This document shows positions 35,142 to 46,098 of a DNA stretch of 64,000 bases, piece by piece. Origin of the DNA: Gracilibacillus caseinilyticus (GTDB lineage: Bacteria > Bacillota > Bacilli > Bacillales > Amphibacillaceae); contig NZ_CP095072.1 of assembly GCF_022919115.1 (NCBI RefSeq), positions 992,001-1,056,000 on the forward strand. Reading direction: 5' to 3'. The notes beneath the pieces were generated by a model, which did not search any database, was not told the DNA's origin, and saw only the letters and a list, made by a program, of their open reading frames with translations. The position numbers were made by a program, and so were the translations under genes. Position 1 is the stretch's first letter, and each line of letters begins with the position of its first letter.

Positions 35142-35332
35142 GACCATCCCCCTTTGTTTCACATCTTTTATCTGAGTGATCGACAGTTTCCTTTAAAAAG
35201 GATGCCCGATTCTTCATTTTAAGAATAGTAATTTGGAAATAGTTAAGGTGGCAGGCTACCACTCCGTGCCCACGTATCTTTGTTACCGTACACACTATGA
35301 AATATCCCACTCCAAAACTCTCCTTAAAGATA
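35142..35332 (-). other. Spacer between the T-box terminator and cysE
   Basis: About 190 nt separate the T-box terminator from cysE. A frame starting at a GTG seven bases after GGAGAG (near 35316) stays open for about 60 codons and overlaps the cysE start, but its composition is not protein-like. A short GTGG/CCAC hairpin lies near 35250-35264. I recognise nothing else. Confidence 0.35.
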
Positions 35333-35373
35333 CAAAAAAAGCGTCTCTGGTTATACAACTCAGAGACGCTTTT
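35333..35373 (-). terminator. T-box terminator hairpin
   Basis: AAAAGCGTCTCTG pairs with CAGAGACGC across an 11-nt loop and runs into seven T residues on the minus strand; it competes with the antiterminator that contains the T-box core. Confidence 0.92.
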
Positions 35374-35575
35374 GGCGCGGTTCCACTCTGTTTAGGGCAG
35401 TGATGCCCTCCACTTGAACCGATAACGGTGGCAAACCGTTCTTCCGTACTGGATTCAGGAAGAAACTCTGAGGTGCATTTCAAAGATACGCGCTTAAACC
35501 ATTCTCAGCCATTGATGGTCTTCTCTGTACAAGCTGTTGTCTTCTACTTCTCCTCATCCACATTCCTTATTATTA
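35333..35575 (-). promoter_or_regulatory. Cysteine-specific T-box riboswitch
   Basis: The leader has the T-box core TGGAACCGCG (35376-35385), stem I sequences including GAGAATGG, and a specifier region with TGC (Cys) at 35475-35477, followed by a terminator. T-boxes bind uncharged tRNA matching the specifier and switch to antitermination. The Cys codon agrees with the downstream cysE-cysS genes. Confidence 0.93.
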
Positions 35576-35581
35576 CTTCTT

Positions 35582-35610
35582 ATTATAGCGCAAATTCCTT
35601 TATTTGCTAC
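35582..35610 (-). promoter_or_regulatory. Promoter for the cysE T-box transcript
   Basis: A perfect TATAAT (35582-35587) lies 17 bp from TAGCAA (35605-35610), a weak -35 abutting the gltX stop. Confidence 0.5.
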
Positions 35611-37077
35611 TTATTTGCTTTGTTGGATTACCTTTTCAATTCGTGCAGTTACGATGTCTTTTCCTAAAAGATGAATCGCATTCGGTAATTCCGGTCCGTG
35701 CACCTGTCCCGTTGTGGCCACACGAATTGGCATAAATAATTTTTTACCTTTTTGCTTCGTTTGCTTTTGTGTTGCTTTAATGGCAGCTTTCACTTCTTCA
35801 GGTGACATCTCTTCTATGTTCGTAAAATGCTCCAAGAATGCTTCCATCACTTCTGGTACTTGTTCTTCCTGCAGCACCTTCATTGCCTCTTCATCATACT
35901 GTATGTCTGTCTTGAAGAAAAGTTCTGTTAACTCTACAATTTCTGCTCCGTACGATAATTGTTCGTGGTAGAGACTAATAAGCTTGATCGCCCAGTCCTT
36001 TTGTTCAGGCTCCATGTCTTCTGGTAATTTACCTGCTTTAATCAGATGTGGCAAGCTTAGTTCTACTACTTCTTCAAGAGATGCTTGCTTGATATATTGA
36101 TTATTCATCCATTTTAATTTCGCCGGGTCAAAAATGGCCGGGGATGTCGATAAGCGTTGTGGGTCAAAAATATTAATAAATTCTTCCTGCGTAAACAGCT
36201 CTTCTTCGCCAACCGGTGACCAGCCAAGTAACGTAATAAAGTTGAATAATGCTTGCGGTATATACCCAAGGTTTTTATACTGCTCAATAAATTGCAGGAT
36301 ATGCTCGTCACGTTTACTTAACTTTTTACGGTTTTCATTTAAGATAAGCGTCATGTGACCATAGCGTGGTGCTTCCCAGCCAAATGCTTCGAATATCATC
36401 ATTTGTTTTGGGGTATTGGAAATATGCTCTTCTCCTCGCAGTACGTGACTGATTTTCATATGATAATCATCGATCGCAACTGCAAAATTGTAGGTTGGCA
36501 TTCCATTTTTCTTTACAATGACCCAATCACCAAAATCACTGGATTCAAATGTAATATTGCCTCGAACGATATCTTGGAATGTATAGGTATGACCTGCTGG
36601 TACTCGGAATCGAATACTAGGCTTGCGACCTTCCGCTTCAAACTGTTCCATTTGCTCATCTGTTAAATTACTGTGTGCACCAGAATATTTCGGTACCTGA
36701 CCATTGGCACGTTGCTCTTCACGTTCTTGATCTAACTCTTCCTCTGTCATATAGCATTTGTATGCTAAGCCGCGTTCTAACAGCTCATCGATATATTTTT
36801 TGTATATATCTAAACGTTCTGTTTGACGGTATGGTCCATATTCACCACCGATGTCTGGACCTTCTTCCCATTCCAATCCAAGCCATTTTAAATAGTGAAG
36901 CTGGCTTTCTTCTCCGCCTTCGACATTTCGCTTATCGTCTGTGTCCTCTGTACGGATGATAAAAGATCCACCTAAATGTTTGGCATATAAATAATTAAAA
37001 AGTGCAGTTCTTGCGTTTCCGATATGCAAATGCCCTGTTGGACTTGGCGCATAACGTACACGTACTTCAGTTGTCAT
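35611..37077 (-). CDS. gltX: Glutamyl-tRNA synthetase
   Basis: The 488-residue class I enzyme (from [20 protein letters not shown]) has the HIGH-type HIGNART and the KMSKS-type KLSKRDEH (about 252-259). In bacilli lacking GlnRS it also charges tRNA-Gln, for later amidation by GatCAB. GGAGGG lies nine bases before this ATG; another ATG two codons upstream is too close. Transcription probably starts from its own promoter. Confidence 0.97.
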   Translation of the reverse strand: MTTEVRVRYAPSPTGHLHIGNARTALFNYLYAKHLGGSFIIRTEDTDDKRNVEGGEESQLHYLKWLGLEWEEGPDIGGEYGPYRQTERLDIYKKYIDELLERGLAYKCYMTEEELDQEREEQRANGQVPKYSGAHSNLTDEQMEQFEAEGRKPSIRFRVPAGHTYTFQDIVRGNITFESSDFGDWVIVKKNGMPTYNFAVAIDDYHMKISHVLRGEEHISNTPKQMMIFEAFGWEAPRYGHMTLILNENRKKLSKRDEHILQFIEQYKNLGYIPQALFNFITLLGWSPVGEEELFTQEEFINIFDPQRLSTSPAIFDPAKLKWMNNQYIKQASLEEVVELSLPHLIKAGKLPEDMEPEQKDWAIKLISLYHEQLSYGAEIVELTELFFKTDIQYDEEAMKVLQEEQVPEVMEAFLEHFTNIEEMSPEEVKAAIKATQKQTKQKGKKLFMPIRVATTGQVHGPELPNAIHLLGKDIVTARIEKVIQQSK

Positions 37078-37137
37078 AATCATTGTCCCTCCATGTGTTT
37101 CACTCATTTATAACGGTCTGTTTCACCTTGTATCTCT

Positions 37138-37146
37138 ATTTTACCA
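37138..37146 (-). promoter_or_regulatory. Candidate extended -10 promoter for gltX
   Basis: TGGTAAAAT on the minus strand lies about 55 nt before the gltX start; no good -35 is visible. Confidence 0.4.
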
Positions 37147-37226
37147 TTAATTTCGACATAATGTTACGTTTCTATTGTAGAAGAAGACGAAAATCAATGC
37201 CTACTGATTTGCTTTTCAAAAAATAA

Positions 37227-37703
37227 TTATGATTTCATTAACAGAACGACTGCTTGTGCTGCAATTCCTTCTTTTCTTCCGGTAAATCCTAATTTTTCTG
37301 TTGTTGTTGCTTTTACATTGATCTGATCCACCTCACATTGCAGTAAACGGGCAATATTTTCCCGGATAGAAATAATGTGCGGAGCAAGCTTTGGGGCTTG
37401 CGCGATTACTGTACAATCGATATTGCCAAGCGTATAACCCTTCCCTTCTACTAAACGCCACACTTCCTGTAATAGCCTTTGCGAATCGGCGTCTTTAAAT
37501 GCAGGATCGGTATCAGGGAAATGTTTTCCAATATCCCCTTCTCCAATTGCACCAAGACATGCATCAGCGATAGTATGCAGTAATACATCTGCATCTGAAT
37601 GCCCTAATAACCCTAAATCATACGGTATATCGATCCCCCCTATAATACAGGGTCTACCTTCCACTAATTGGTGTACATCAAATCCTTGCCCAACGCGAAA
37701 CAT
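37227..37703 (-). CDS. ispF: 2-C-methyl-D-erythritol 2,4-cyclodiphosphate synthase
   Basis: The 158-residue MEP-pathway enzyme has the metal-binding GFDVHQL (about 7-13) and [11 protein letters not shown] (about 33-43) and ends in [20 protein letters not shown]. It cyclises CDP-ME 2-phosphate toward isoprenoids. Its ATG overlaps the ispD stop (TAATG), and the pair act two steps apart in the pathway. Confidence 0.97.
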   Translation of the reverse strand: MFRVGQGFDVHQLVEGRPCIIGGIDIPYDLGLLGHSDADVLLHTIADACLGAIGEGDIGKHFPDTDPAFKDADSQRLLQEVWRLVEGKGYTLGNIDCTVIAQAPKLAPHIISIRENIARLLQCEVDQINVKATTTEKLGFTGRKEGIAAQAVVLLMKS

Positions 37704-38398
37704 TATACTTCCTCCTTTTGCGTTAAAATCATTTCCGCCTTCATAATATCCTCCGGTGTTGTTAATTTCACATTATGATACGAACCATGCACAATTTCAA
37801 CCGGTTCATCTAATGCTTCTACTAATGAAACATCATCTGTTCCAAGATACTGAGAACGCTTAGCCGACTCGTGAGCTCGCAAAATTAAATCATAGCTAAA
37901 TGCCTGTGGTGTTTGTGCCGCCCACAAAGTAGAACGATCTAATGTATCGAGCTTGTCCCCTTGCTTTCTTTTTATCGTATCTGTAACAGGTACCGCTAGC
38001 AATGCGGCCCTATTCTTCTGTGCCACTTCCGCTAATTCATGCAGATGCGTTTGCTTCACAAAAGGTCGAGCACCATCGTGAATCATAACGACTAGATCAC
38101 GAGATTCCGGTTTAATTGCGCACAACCCATTATAGCCACTCTCCTGACGTTCACTTCCGCCATGTACAATGGTTATTTGATGTTGCCAGCCATATTTAGT
38201 AATCAAAGTTTCCATTTCCCGCTGTTCATTTGGATTGATTACTAAATAAATATGGTAGCACCATGTGTCATGGATAAATCTTTCTAATGTATGTATGATA
38301 AGAGGTTTATTTAATAGTTCAATAAATTGCTTGTTTTGACCTGCGTTCATCCGCTTTCCTTGACCTGCCGCTAGCACGATCGTATTATATTTTATCAT
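37703..38398 (-). CDS. ispD: 2-C-methyl-D-erythritol 4-phosphate cytidylyltransferase
   Basis: The 231-residue enzyme ([20 protein letters not shown]) has the nucleotidyltransferase glycine-rich loop at residues 9-16, IHDGARPFV (about 96-104) and TDDVSLVE. It couples MEP to CTP in isoprenoid synthesis. A GGGGTGG site precedes the ATG; an upstream TTG is less likely. A terminator hairpin stands 45 bp upstream. Confidence 0.96.
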   Translation of the reverse strand: MIKYNTIVLAAGQGKRMNAGQNKQFIELLNKPLIIHTLERFIHDTWCYHIYLVINPNEQREMETLITKYGWQHQITIVHGGSERQESGYNGLCAIKPESRDLVVMIHDGARPFVKQTHLHELAEVAQKNRAALLAVPVTDTIKRKQGDKLDTLDRSTLWAAQTPQAFSYDLILRAHESAKRSQYLGTDDVSLVEALDEPVEIVHGSYHNVKLTTPEDIMKAEMILTQKEEV

Positions 38399-38442
38399 GC
38401 GGCCACCCCAATCTTTGTTCAAACTCTCACTGTTAAACTAAC

Positions 38443-38473
38443 AAAAAGTGATAACACTACGTTATCACTTTTT
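38443..38473 (-). terminator. Intrinsic terminator between yacL and ispD
   Basis: A 13-bp perfect stem (AAAAAGTGATAAC / GTTATCACTTTTT) with a 5-nt loop starts 28 bp past the yacL stop. It is A/T-symmetric and so could work on either strand. Confidence 0.85.
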
Positions 38474-38500
38474 ATCTATCCTTTATAAGTTATACCTTTT

Positions 38501-39604
38501 TTATAGAGCTTTTTCAAGCAATTTTGGTTTTGCGAAAATCATTCGTCCCGCTGAAGTTTGCAGAACACTAGTGATGACTACGTCTATATGTTTGCCGATG
38601 TAGTTCTTACCTTCTTCTACAACGATCATCGTACCATCATCCAGATACGCTACACCTTGATTCTGTTCTTTACCGTCTTTGATCACATGTACAGCTAATT
38701 CCTCGCCAGGCAAGACAATTGGTTTCACTGCATTCGCCAGATCATTAATGTTAAGAACGGGTACTTTTTGAAACTCACAGACTTTATTTAGGTTGAAGTC
38801 ATTCGTTACGACAATACCGTTCATTACTTTCGCAAGCTTCACTAGTTTACTGTCTACTTCTTGAATCTCTTCAAAATCACCTTCATAAATTTCCACATTG
38901 ATTGGTAAGTCTTTTTGAATCCGATTCAGAATATCCAACCCTCTGCGCCCTCTGTTTCGCTTCAACGCATCTGAGGAATCAGCAATATGCTGAAGTTCTT
39001 CCAAGACAAACTGTGGAATGATAATTGTCCCTTCAAGAAAGCTCGTTTGACAGATATCAGCGATACGGCCATCGATAATCACACTCGTATCTAGAATTTT
39101 CGGCTTAGGTAAGTCGGCTAGGTCATCTTCGGCGACAGATGTTTTCTTTTTTTCCTTCTTTGGCAAGGTGAATAAATTAAGAAACTCATCACGTCGTTTA
39201 AAGCCGACCTGAAAACCAAAATAAGCCAGCAATGCACTTAAAAAGATTGGAACAACTTGTGAAACTAGTTTGATCTCTATCGATTGAATCGGAATAATTA
39301 AGAAGTAAGCAATAATTAAACCAATAATAATTCCTAAACTACCAAAAATCAGATCTGCAACTGGGGCTTTCATCAATAACTCTTCGATCCAAGTAAAAAA
39401 CTGCACAATATAATCTGAAACCAATAGAGAAAGAATAAATAAAATAATTGCTCCTAAGACTAACCCAACATAGGGTGCCACATATCCTGACATAAACCAT
39501 GATCCTTCAGCGAATCCTATCAATTCCAATAATTTTGGAATATATAAATATCCAGCGGTACCACCTGCAATAATAAAAAATAGTTGCACAAATCGTTTTA
39601 GCAC
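38501..39604 (-). CDS. yacL: YacL, membrane-anchored PIN/TRAM-domain protein
   Basis: The 367-residue product from the chosen GTG has four predicted membrane segments (residues about 1-125), a PIN nuclease-like domain beginning KILDTSVIIDGRIADICQTS with further acidic residues at VTNDFNLN, and a C-terminal TRAM domain (QGVAYLDDGTMIVVEEGKNY IG). Its role is unknown, although PIN plus TRAM suggests RNA. The second of two adjacent GTG codons is eight bases from GGAGG. It follows radA directly, without disA. Confidence 0.9.
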   Translation of the reverse strand: MLKRFVQLFFIIAGGTAGYLYIPKLLELIGFAEGSWFMSGYVAPYVGLVLGAIILFILSLLVSDYIVQFFTWIEELLMKAPVADLIFGSLGIIIGLIIAYFLIIPIQSIEIKLVSQVVPIFLSALLAYFGFQVGFKRRDEFLNLFTLPKKEKKKTSVAEDDLADLPKPKILDTSVIIDGRIADICQTSFLEGTIIIPQFVLEELQHIADSSDALKRNRGRRGLDILNRIQKDLPINVEIYEGDFEEIQEVDSKLVKLAKVMNGIVVTNDFNLNKVCEFQKVPVLNINDLANAVKPIVLPGEELAVHVIKDGKEQNQGVAYLDDGTMIVVEEGKNYIGKHIDVVITSVLQTSAGRMIFAKPKLLEKAL

Positions 39605-39712
39605 CACAGTCACCTCCTGTATAGTATTCTCTCCAACTATAAACTTTTTAAACATAGAAATTTTTGTCGGAACCATTTATATAAGATGGGGGCATTCCTT
39701 CCCATCACGATA

Positions 39713-41083
39713 TTAATCCCCTAATGCTATCTTTATGGCTTCCTGCACAGAGTTAACACCAACCATTTCAATGGAATCCGGTGGTGTCCAGCCTTCCAGA
39801 TTCTTAGCAGGAATGATTGCTCGCTTAAATCCTAATTTTGCTGCTTCCTGCACCCGCTGATCGATGCGTGACACTCTGCGAATTTCTCCTGTCAAACCGA
39901 CTTCTCCGATAAGAACATCATCCGTATGCGGCGCTCTGTCTCTAAAACTGGAAGCAATACTAATGGCCACAGCCAGATCAATAGCTGGCTCATCTAACTT
40001 CACTCCTCCAGCCACCTTTACATAGGCATCTTGATTCTGGAGCATTAAACCTACTCTTTTTTCAAGAACCGCCATCAGCAACGGGACCCGATTGTGATCA
40101 ATACCTGTTGCCATTCTCCGCGGGTTTCCAAAACTTGTTGGAGAAATTAAAGCTTGTATTTCTACTAATACCGGCCTTGTTCCTTCCATTGATGCAACAA
40201 TTGTAGAGCCTGCAACTCCCTGAGAACGTTCTTCCAAAAAGATTTCGGATGGGTTTAACACTTCGACAAGACCTTCTTCTTTCATTTCAAAAATACCCAT
40301 TTCATGCGTACTGCCGAATCGATTCTTCACGCTTCGTAATATTCTGAAAGTATGATGCCTTTCCCCTTCAAAATATAAAACAGCATCTACCATGTGTTCG
40401 AGCAACCTAGGTCCAGCAATTGAACCTTCTTTTGTAACATGCCCCACAATAAAAATAGGAATGTGGTTCTGTTTGGCAATTCGCATTAATTCGCTTGTAC
40501 ATTCGCGAACTTGCGATACGCTACCTGGAGCACTAGTAACTTCTTCTTTAAAAATGGTTTGAATCGAGTCGATAACAACAAATCCTGGTTTTAGTTGATC
40601 AATTTGATTAGCAATATCCATTAAGTTTGTTTCTGACAGCACATATAGTCGTTCAGAGGAAATATCGAGGCGGTCTGCTCTCAACTTAGTCTGTCGAGCA
40701 GATTCTTCTCCGGAAATGTACAATACGTCTAAATTACTTTGCGATAGCTGACTCGATACTTGCAGGAGCAAGGTGGATTTCCCTATCCCTGGATCTCCGC
40801 CAATCAGTACAAGCGACCCTGGTACAATCCCGCCTCCTAAAACACGGTTTAATTCTCGCATGCTTGTTGTAATTCTAGGCTCTTCTTGTGTTTGAATACT
40901 CGAAATTTTTTCCGGCTTTTGAGCTGTTGCTGCCCCCGTTGCCCAATTTCCTCTTGCTGTCTTTGTTGCTTCTAATTCTTCTACCAACGTATTCCACTGA
41001 TGGCATCCTGGGCATTTACCCATCCATTTTGGTGATTCATATCCACAAGATTGACAAACAAATTTTGATTTACGCTTAGCCAA
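39713..41083 (-). CDS. radA: DNA repair protein RadA (Sms)
   Basis: The 456-residue RecA-like branch-migration ATPase has an N-terminal four-Cys zinc finger ([18 protein letters not shown], residues 10-27), Walker [11 protein letters not shown], the RadA-specific [11 protein letters not shown] motif and a Lon-protease-like C-terminal domain. The start is TTG with AAAAGGAGCG at good spacing. In B. subtilis radA is followed by disA; here yacL follows 109 bp on. Confidence 0.97.
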   Translation of the reverse strand: MAKRKSKFVCQSCGYESPKWMGKCPGCHQWNTLVEELEATKTARGNWATGAATAQKPEKISSIQTQEEPRITTSMRELNRVLGGGIVPGSLVLIGGDPGIGKSTLLLQVSSQLSQSNLDVLYISGEESARQTKLRADRLDISSERLYVLSETNLMDIANQIDQLKPGFVVIDSIQTIFKEEVTSAPGSVSQVRECTSELMRIAKQNHIPIFIVGHVTKEGSIAGPRLLEHMVDAVLYFEGERHHTFRILRSVKNRFGSTHEMGIFEMKEEGLVEVLNPSEIFLEERSQGVAGSTIVASMEGTRPVLVEIQALISPTSFGNPRRMATGIDHNRVPLLMAVLEKRVGLMLQNQDAYVKVAGGVKLDEPAIDLAVAISIASSFRDRAPHTDDVLIGEVGLTGEIRRVSRIDQRVQEAAKLGFKRAIIPAKNLEGWTPPDSIEMVGVNSVQEAIKIALGD

Positions 41084-41418
41084 AAATATCGCTCCTTTTC
41101 ATTATATACGAAAATACCCTTCTATAAGTTACAAAGATCTATCAATTTAGTTAAAGATGTATGTAAAAAGTGTAAAAAAATAGTATTCCTTCTTTTTCCC
41201 TTTTCATGACTGTTGTTTTATGGGGATTACTCGCTAATTAAGATAAGTTACAGTAACATATTTGCATATCCGTACAAATCTTCAGGCGAGAGCTTTTGAT
41301 TTGTATCATTTCCCACTTTTTGGATGCAAATCTTTCTTCTAATGTGCTGACTTTTGAGTTCTTTCTCTTCTTTCAATACAAACCTTCATAGACTATTGCT
41401 AAGTTTTTCTATCTGGGT
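41084..41418 (-). promoter_or_regulatory. radA upstream region with candidate promoters
   Basis: This 335-bp spacer has no gene. Two candidates could drive radA after the clpC terminator: TTGCAT (41324-41329), 18 bp, TACAAA (41300-41305) with a TG extension, and a bare TATAAT at 41101-41106 so close that transcription would start beside the ribosome site. Neither is strong evidence. Confidence 0.35.
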
Positions 41419-41452
41419 ACAAAAAATCGGAAGGTAGCCCCTCCGATTTTTT
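41419..41452 (-). terminator. Intrinsic terminator after clpC
   Basis: An 11-bp stem (AAAAAATCGGA / TCCGATTTTTT) around a 10-nt loop, just past the clpC stop, ends the ctsR operon. Confidence 0.9.
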
Positions 41453-41456
41453 GATA

Positions 41457-43883
41457 TTACACTAAGCTAAATTCATTTTTATCATCTAGATCAATGGTTA
41501 TTTTTTGTCCGCGTTTGATATTTTCTTTTAATAGTTCCTCGGAAAGTAAATCTTCGACATTCTTCTGAATAGAGCGTCTTAGTGGTCTTGCACCGTATTC
41601 CGGATCAAAACCTTCGTTGGCGATTTTCTCAATTGCCTTATCTGACAATTCAAAATCAATCTCTTGTTCAACGAGACGTTTCTGTAGTTCTTTAACCATT
41701 AATTCAACAATATACTTCATATGCTTCTTCTCAAGCGAATGGAAAACAATTGTTTCATCAATTCGGTTTAAGAATTCAGGACGGAATGCTTTTTTCAATT
41801 CTGTTGTTACTTTTGAACGCATATCCTTATAATCCTGTTCCTCATCACCAAGGCTGAAACCAACATATTTATTACGTTTTAATTCATTTGCTCCGACGTT
41901 GGAAGTCATAATGAGAACTGTATTTCTAAAATCAACGGTCCGACCTTTAGAATCGGTCAATCGACCATCCTCTAATACTTGCAACAAGATATTAAATACT
42001 TCTGGGTGAGCTTTTTCCACCTCATCTAACAAGACGACAGAATAAGGCTTTCTGCGGACTTTTTCCGTTAATTGGCCACCTTCTTCATATCCAACATAGC
42101 CAGGAGGAGAACCAACCAAGCGGGATGTGGCGTGTTTTTCCATATATTCTGACATGTCGATACGGATCATGGCATCTTCATCACCGAACATAGATTCCGC
42201 TAATGCGCGAGCTAATTCTGTTTTACCAACACCCGTTGGACCTAAGAAAATAAAGGAGCCAATTGGACGTTTCGGATCTTTCAGTCCTGCTCTAGCACGA
42301 CGTATTGCTTTCGATACTGCTTTAACCGCTTCTTCCTGTCCAATCAGACGGTCATGCAATATATCTTCCATGTGCAATAAACGTTCACTTTCATCTTTTG
42401 TTAAGGATGAAACAGGTACACCGGTCCATGTAGATACAACACTTGCAATATCTTCCACTGTGACCTCGGAATTTTCTTGACCTTGCTTCTCTTTCCATTT
42501 TGCTTCGGTTTCTTCCAATTCTTTTCGTAATTGCTGTTCGTCATCCCGTAACGCCGCTGCTTTTTCAAATTCTTGACTCTGCACTGCCGCGTCTTTCTCT
42601 TTACGAACCTCTTCTAATTTCTGTTCCAATTCTTTTAGGTTTGGTGGTGTTGTATAAGAGCGTAAGCGTACTTTCGATGCCGCCTCATCGATAAGGTCAA
42701 TCGCCTTATCTGGCAGGAAGCGATCTGTAATATAGCGGTCAGACAATTTAGCAGCTGCTTCTATGGCATCATCTGTAATGGTAACACGGTGGTGTGCTTC
42801 ATAGCGGTCACGTAAACCTTGCAGAATTTGGACCGATTCCTCTACAGATGGTTCATCTACCTGAATTGGTTGGAAACGACGCTCTAATGCCGCATCTTTC
42901 TCAATATATTTACGGTACTCATCTAAAGTAGTAGCACCAATACATTGCAGTTCACCTCGAGCCAACGATGGTTTCAGGATATTGGACGCGTCGATAGCAC
43001 CTTCTGCTCCACCAGCTCCAATCAAGGTATGCAGTTCATCAATAAACAAGATCACATTGTTTGCTTGACGAATTTCTTCCATTACTTTTTTCAAGCGATC
43101 TTCAAATTCACCGCGATATTTCGTACCCGCTACAACGGTACCCATATCCAGTGTCATCACACGTTTATCTCGTAAAATTTCTGGCACTTCATTTTGAACA
43201 ATTTGCTGAGCAAGACCTTCTGCTACCGCTGTCTTACCAACACCCGGCTCACCAATTAGTACAGGGTTATTTTTGGTTCGACGGCTAAGCACTTGAATGA
43301 CACGTTCAATTTCCTTTCCACGACCAATCACCGGGTCAATATTACCTTCCTTGGCAATTGCCGTTAAATCTCTGGCAAGGGAATCTAATGTTGGTGTATT
43401 GGCGCTATTCGCCTGGTTGTTTCGACCATTTTGAGCACCACCAGATTCAGAGCTTCCTAACAGCTGAAGCACTTGTTGTCTTGCTTTATTTAAGCTAACA
43501 CCTAGGTTATTCAATACTCGTGCAGCAACGCCTTCTCCTTCACGAATTAGACCTAAAAGGATATGTTCGGTGCCTACATAAGAATGTCCGAGCTTACGTG
43601 CTTCATCCATGGATAATTCGATTACTTTTTTTGCTCGAGGAGTATAATGAATCGTTTGCGAGACTTGATTGCCTTTGCCGATTAAAGATTCTACTTCATC
43701 TCTAATTTTATCTGCTCCAAGGCCAATTGCCTGTAAAGCCTTAGCAGCAATTCCTTCTCCCTCGCTAACGAGTCCTAACAAAATATGTTCAGTCCCTATA
43801 TTATTATGCCCTAATCTAACTGCTTCCTCTTGTGAGAGTGCTAATACCTTTTGTGCTCTTTCTGTAAAACGTCCAAACATCAT
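41457..43883 (-). CDS. clpC: AAA+ unfoldase ClpC
   Basis: The 808-residue Hsp100 protein has the double Clp-N repeat ([20 protein letters not shown] onward, 1-145), AAA module 1 with GEPGVGKT, the central M-domain/UVR-like segment (about 415-475), AAA module 2 with GPTGVGKT, and a terminal D2-small domain. With ClpP it degrades regulators and proteins arginine-marked by McsB. MecA or McsB acts as adaptor. GGAGG precedes the ATG pair, 2 bp from the mcsB stop. Confidence 0.98.
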   Translation of the reverse strand: MMFGRFTERAQKVLALSQEEAVRLGHNNIGTEHILLGLVSEGEGIAAKALQAIGLGADKIRDEVESLIGKGNQVSQTIHYTPRAKKVIELSMDEARKLGHSYVGTEHILLGLIREGEGVAARVLNNLGVSLNKARQQVLQLLGSSESGGAQNGRNNQANSANTPTLDSLARDLTAIAKEGNIDPVIGRGKEIERVIQVLSRRTKNNPVLIGEPGVGKTAVAEGLAQQIVQNEVPEILRDKRVMTLDMGTVVAGTKYRGEFEDRLKKVMEEIRQANNVILFIDELHTLIGAGGAEGAIDASNILKPSLARGELQCIGATTLDEYRKYIEKDAALERRFQPIQVDEPSVEESVQILQGLRDRYEAHHRVTITDDAIEAAAKLSDRYITDRFLPDKAIDLIDEAASKVRLRSYTTPPNLKELEQKLEEVRKEKDAAVQSQEFEKAAALRDDEQQLRKELEETEAKWKEKQGQENSEVTVEDIASVVSTWTGVPVSSLTKDESERLLHMEDILHDRLIGQEEAVKAVSKAIRRARAGLKDPKRPIGSFIFLGPTGVGKTELARALAESMFGDEDAMIRIDMSEYMEKHATSRLVGSPPGYVGYEEGGQLTEKVRRKPYSVVLLDEVEKAHPEVFNILLQVLEDGRLTDSKGRTVDFRNTVLIMTSNVGANELKRNKYVGFSLGDEEQDYKDMRSKVTTELKKAFRPEFLNRIDETIVFHSLEKKHMKYIVELMVKELQKRLVEQEIDFELSDKAIEKIANEGFDPEYGARPLRRSIQKNVEDLLSEELLKENIKRGQKITIDLDDKNEFSLV

Positions 43884-43884
43884 A

Positions 43885-44961
43885 TTAATATTCCTCCTTC
43901 TGCTCCATTGTAAATCGTTCCCGAATTAAGGATGCACGAAAAACATCACGTTCATTCGGTGTTAGCATTTTTTTAGCATATTGTTGTAAAAATGCCGGCT
44001 GCGTTAAGACGACCAGTTCATTTAGAATCGACTTAGAGATATTATTTATAAATCCTAAATCAATTCCAAGTCGGACGTCCGATAGACATTTAGCCGTTTC
44101 CTTTGATTCTATGATCCGACTGTGCTGTAAAATTCCATAGGAGCGAAAAACGCGATCCTCCAACTCTAATGAAGACTGATCCAATAATATGGTGCGTGCA
44201 TGTCGTTCATGTTCGATCAGCTTCTCCACGACACCTTTCAAATCCTCGATAATGTCTTCTTCGGAGCGGCCAAGCGTTATTTGATTGGAAATTTGAAAAA
44301 TATTACCGATTGCTTCACTGCCTTCTCCATAAATCCCTCTTACTACCAATCCTAATTGATTAATAGCTGGCAGCATACGGTTTATTTTTCGAGTTAATGC
44401 AAGTGCTGGCAAATGCATCATAACAGAAGCTCTTAATCCTGTACCAACATTCGTTGGGCAAGATGTTAAATACCCTCTGTTTTCATCGAACGCATAATTG
44501 ATTTTTGTTTCAAGCCAATCATCTAGCTCAAAGGCCTCCTGTAACGCTTTTTCCAGTTGAAAACCTGGAAAATATAGCTGCGCACGAATATGATCCTCTT
44601 CATTTACCATAATCGATACCTGCTCATTTTTTGAAATGAGCGAGGCACCATATTTCGATTTATCAGCTAAGTGTGGACTAATTAGATGCTTCTCTACTAA
44701 CACTTGTTTCTCGGTGGAATTCAAATCTGCCATTCTGACAAATTCGAAGTCTTTATACTGATTATACGATTGGTGATTAAATTCATTTTTAAAAAATGAA
44801 AGGATATTATCCATTTGTTCTTCTTCTGCAATCAGCGGAAAAGGTGTATCTTCAAAGTTACGCGCCAACCGGACCCTGCTGCTCATTACAATATCACTAT
44901 CTGGTCCATCGTCTTTGAGCCAGGGACTGATTGCTTCATTCATGAATTGCTCTAAACTCAT
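43885..44961 (-). CDS. mcsB: Protein-arginine kinase McsB
   Basis: The 358-residue guanido-kinase-family enzyme phosphorylates arginines to mark proteins, including CtsR, for ClpCP. Visible are [18 protein letters not shown] at the N-terminus, and the catalytic loop [20 protein letters not shown] (about 167-186) with its cysteine. Downstream [11 protein letters not shown] is present. It overlaps mcsA by 4 bp; McsA activates it. Confidence 0.97.
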   Translation of the reverse strand: MSLEQFMNEAISPWLKDDGPDSDIVMSSRVRLARNFEDTPFPLIAEEEQMDNILSFFKNEFNHQSYNQYKDFEFVRMADLNSTEKQVLVEKHLISPHLADKSKYGASLISKNEQVSIMVNEEDHIRAQLYFPGFQLEKALQEAFELDDWLETKINYAFDENRGYLTSCPTNVGTGLRASVMMHLPALALTRKINRMLPAINQLGLVVRGIYGEGSEAIGNIFQISNQITLGRSEEDIIEDLKGVVEKLIEHERHARTILLDQSSLELEDRVFRSYGILQHSRIIESKETAKCLSDVRLGIDLGFINNISKSILNELVVLTQPAFLQQYAKKMLTPNERDVFRASLIRERFTMEQKEEY

Positions 44962-45509
44962 GAATCTTCCCCCTCCTCTTCACGATGCAAGCTCTTTTCT
45001 ACTGATTTTATTTGGTCACGGATCTGTGCCGCATCCTCAAAGGCTTCATCTGCTATTGCTTGCTGCAGCTTCACCTTTAAATCTCGTAATTTCTTCCGTT
45101 GATAAATATTAGAGCCTGCTCGTTTAGGTACTTTTCCTTCATGCAATGTATTGCCACTATGCACCTTTCGAAATAATGGGTTTAAATGATCGGCAAAGGT
45201 ATGATAGCACGATGCACAACCAAATTTACCCAGTCTAGCAAACTGTTGATAGGTCATCCCACATTTGTCACACTGAAGTGTCTCTTCTTGCTTCCTTAGT
45301 GATTGCTGCTGCATCGTATTCGAACCTGTATTAAATAATCCTGATAACAGGTTATGAAGAGAATAGGCATCCTCTTCCTGAGAAACATAGCCTTTATCCT
45401 TTGCACACTGCTGACAAACATGGATTTCGCTTTTTTCCCCATTAATCACCTGGGCAAAATGAACGGTCGCCGGATTTTGATGGCATTCTTGGCATTCCAC
45501 ACCGTACAC
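44958..45509 (-). CDS. mcsA: McsA, zinc-binding activator of McsB
   Basis: The 183-residue protein has two zinc-finger pairs, CQECH ... CQQC (residues 6-38) and CDKC ... CASC (about 79-102), followed by a coiled UVR domain ([20 protein letters not shown], about 142-161). It activates the McsB kinase and responds to heavy-metal and thiol stress. It overlaps mcsB by 4 bp and begins 3 bp after ctsR. Confidence 0.96.
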   Translation of the reverse strand: MYGVECQECHQNPATVHFAQVINGEKSEIHVCQQCAKDKGYVSQEEDAYSLHNLLSGLFNTGSNTMQQQSLRKQEETLQCDKCGMTYQQFARLGKFGCASCYHTFADHLNPLFRKVHSGNTLHEGKVPKRAGSNIYQRKKLRDLKVKLQQAIADEAFEDAAQIRDQIKSVEKSLHREEEGEDS

Positions 45510-45512
45510 CTC

Positions 45513-45977
45513 CTAAAACTGATATTTTAATGAATTGAGCATGGCCGATAAAATGCGGGCACGCACTTCATCTCGAATCGGTAATTGAAACGGTAATGTA
45601 CTGCGGTCAATGGCACTAACCATCAATTTTGCTTCCCTTTTCGTGATAAGTTCTTCTTCCAACAGTCGTTCCAATATATTAACAGCCTTTTGTTGTGAGA
45701 TGCTTGGCTGAACCATTTCGATGATCTCATCAATTAACATTGCTTTATCTTCGTTGGTAATTCGACTAATTCGAATGTAGCCTCCACCACCGCGCTTGCT
45801 TTCAACCAGATACCCTTTCTCTAAGGTAAATCTGGTATTAATAACATAATTAATTTGAGAGGGTACACATTCAAAGCGATCTGCAATCTCACTACGTTTT
45901 ATCTCGATGATTTTATGCTGATTACTTTTCATGATTGTTTTCAAATATTGTTCAATAATATCTGAAATATTTCGCAT
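45513..45977 (-). CDS. ctsR: Transcriptional repressor CtsR
   Basis: The 154-residue repressor (MRNISDIIEQYLKTIMKSNQ) has the winged helix-turn-helix with the glycine-rich wing KRGGGGYIRI (about 59-68) that reads the minor groove. It represses its own operon and clp genes until heat or McsB inactivates it. The ATG has GGAGGGG upstream; the frame stays open farther upstream through the promoter, which is not coding. Confidence 0.98.
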   Translation of the reverse strand: MRNISDIIEQYLKTIMKSNQHKIIEIKRSEIADRFECVPSQINYVINTRFTLEKGYLVESKRGGGGYIRISRITNEDKAMLIDEIIEMVQPSISQQKAVNILERLLEEELITKREAKLMVSAIDRSTLPFQLPIRDEVRARILSAMLNSLKYQF

Positions 45978-45997
45978 TTCCCCTCCTCCAATCTGAC

Positions 45998-46014
45998 TTT
46001 GACTATATTTGACT
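45998..46014 (-). promoter_or_regulatory. CtsR operator
   Basis: The minus strand reads AGTCAAATATAGTCAAA, a direct repeat of the heptad RGTCAAA with a 3-nt spacer, matching the CtsR box. It lies right at the inferred transcription start, so binding would block initiation. Confidence 0.9.
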
Positions 46015-46022
46015 ATATACTT

Positions 46023-46051
46023 ATTATACTTCAAGATCACGGGGTTGAAAA
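46023..46051 (-). promoter_or_regulatory. Sigma-A promoter of the ctsR operon
   Basis: TTTTCA (46046-46051), 17 bp, TATAAT (46023-46028); the expected start near 46016 abuts the CtsR box. Confidence 0.7.
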
Positions 46052-46098
46052 CTATTTGGTCTTCTATATTATATCCGTTATTTTTTCCATTCAAACCA

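Noticed and set aside
35245..35270. Possible degenerate second T-box core (GAGTGGTAGCC) before cysE
   Set aside because: There is no accompanying stem I or terminator, and the match to the core is poor.
35295..35483. 62-codon frame over the T-box
   Set aside because: It runs through the specifier, T-box core and terminator stem, which fully explain the sequence.
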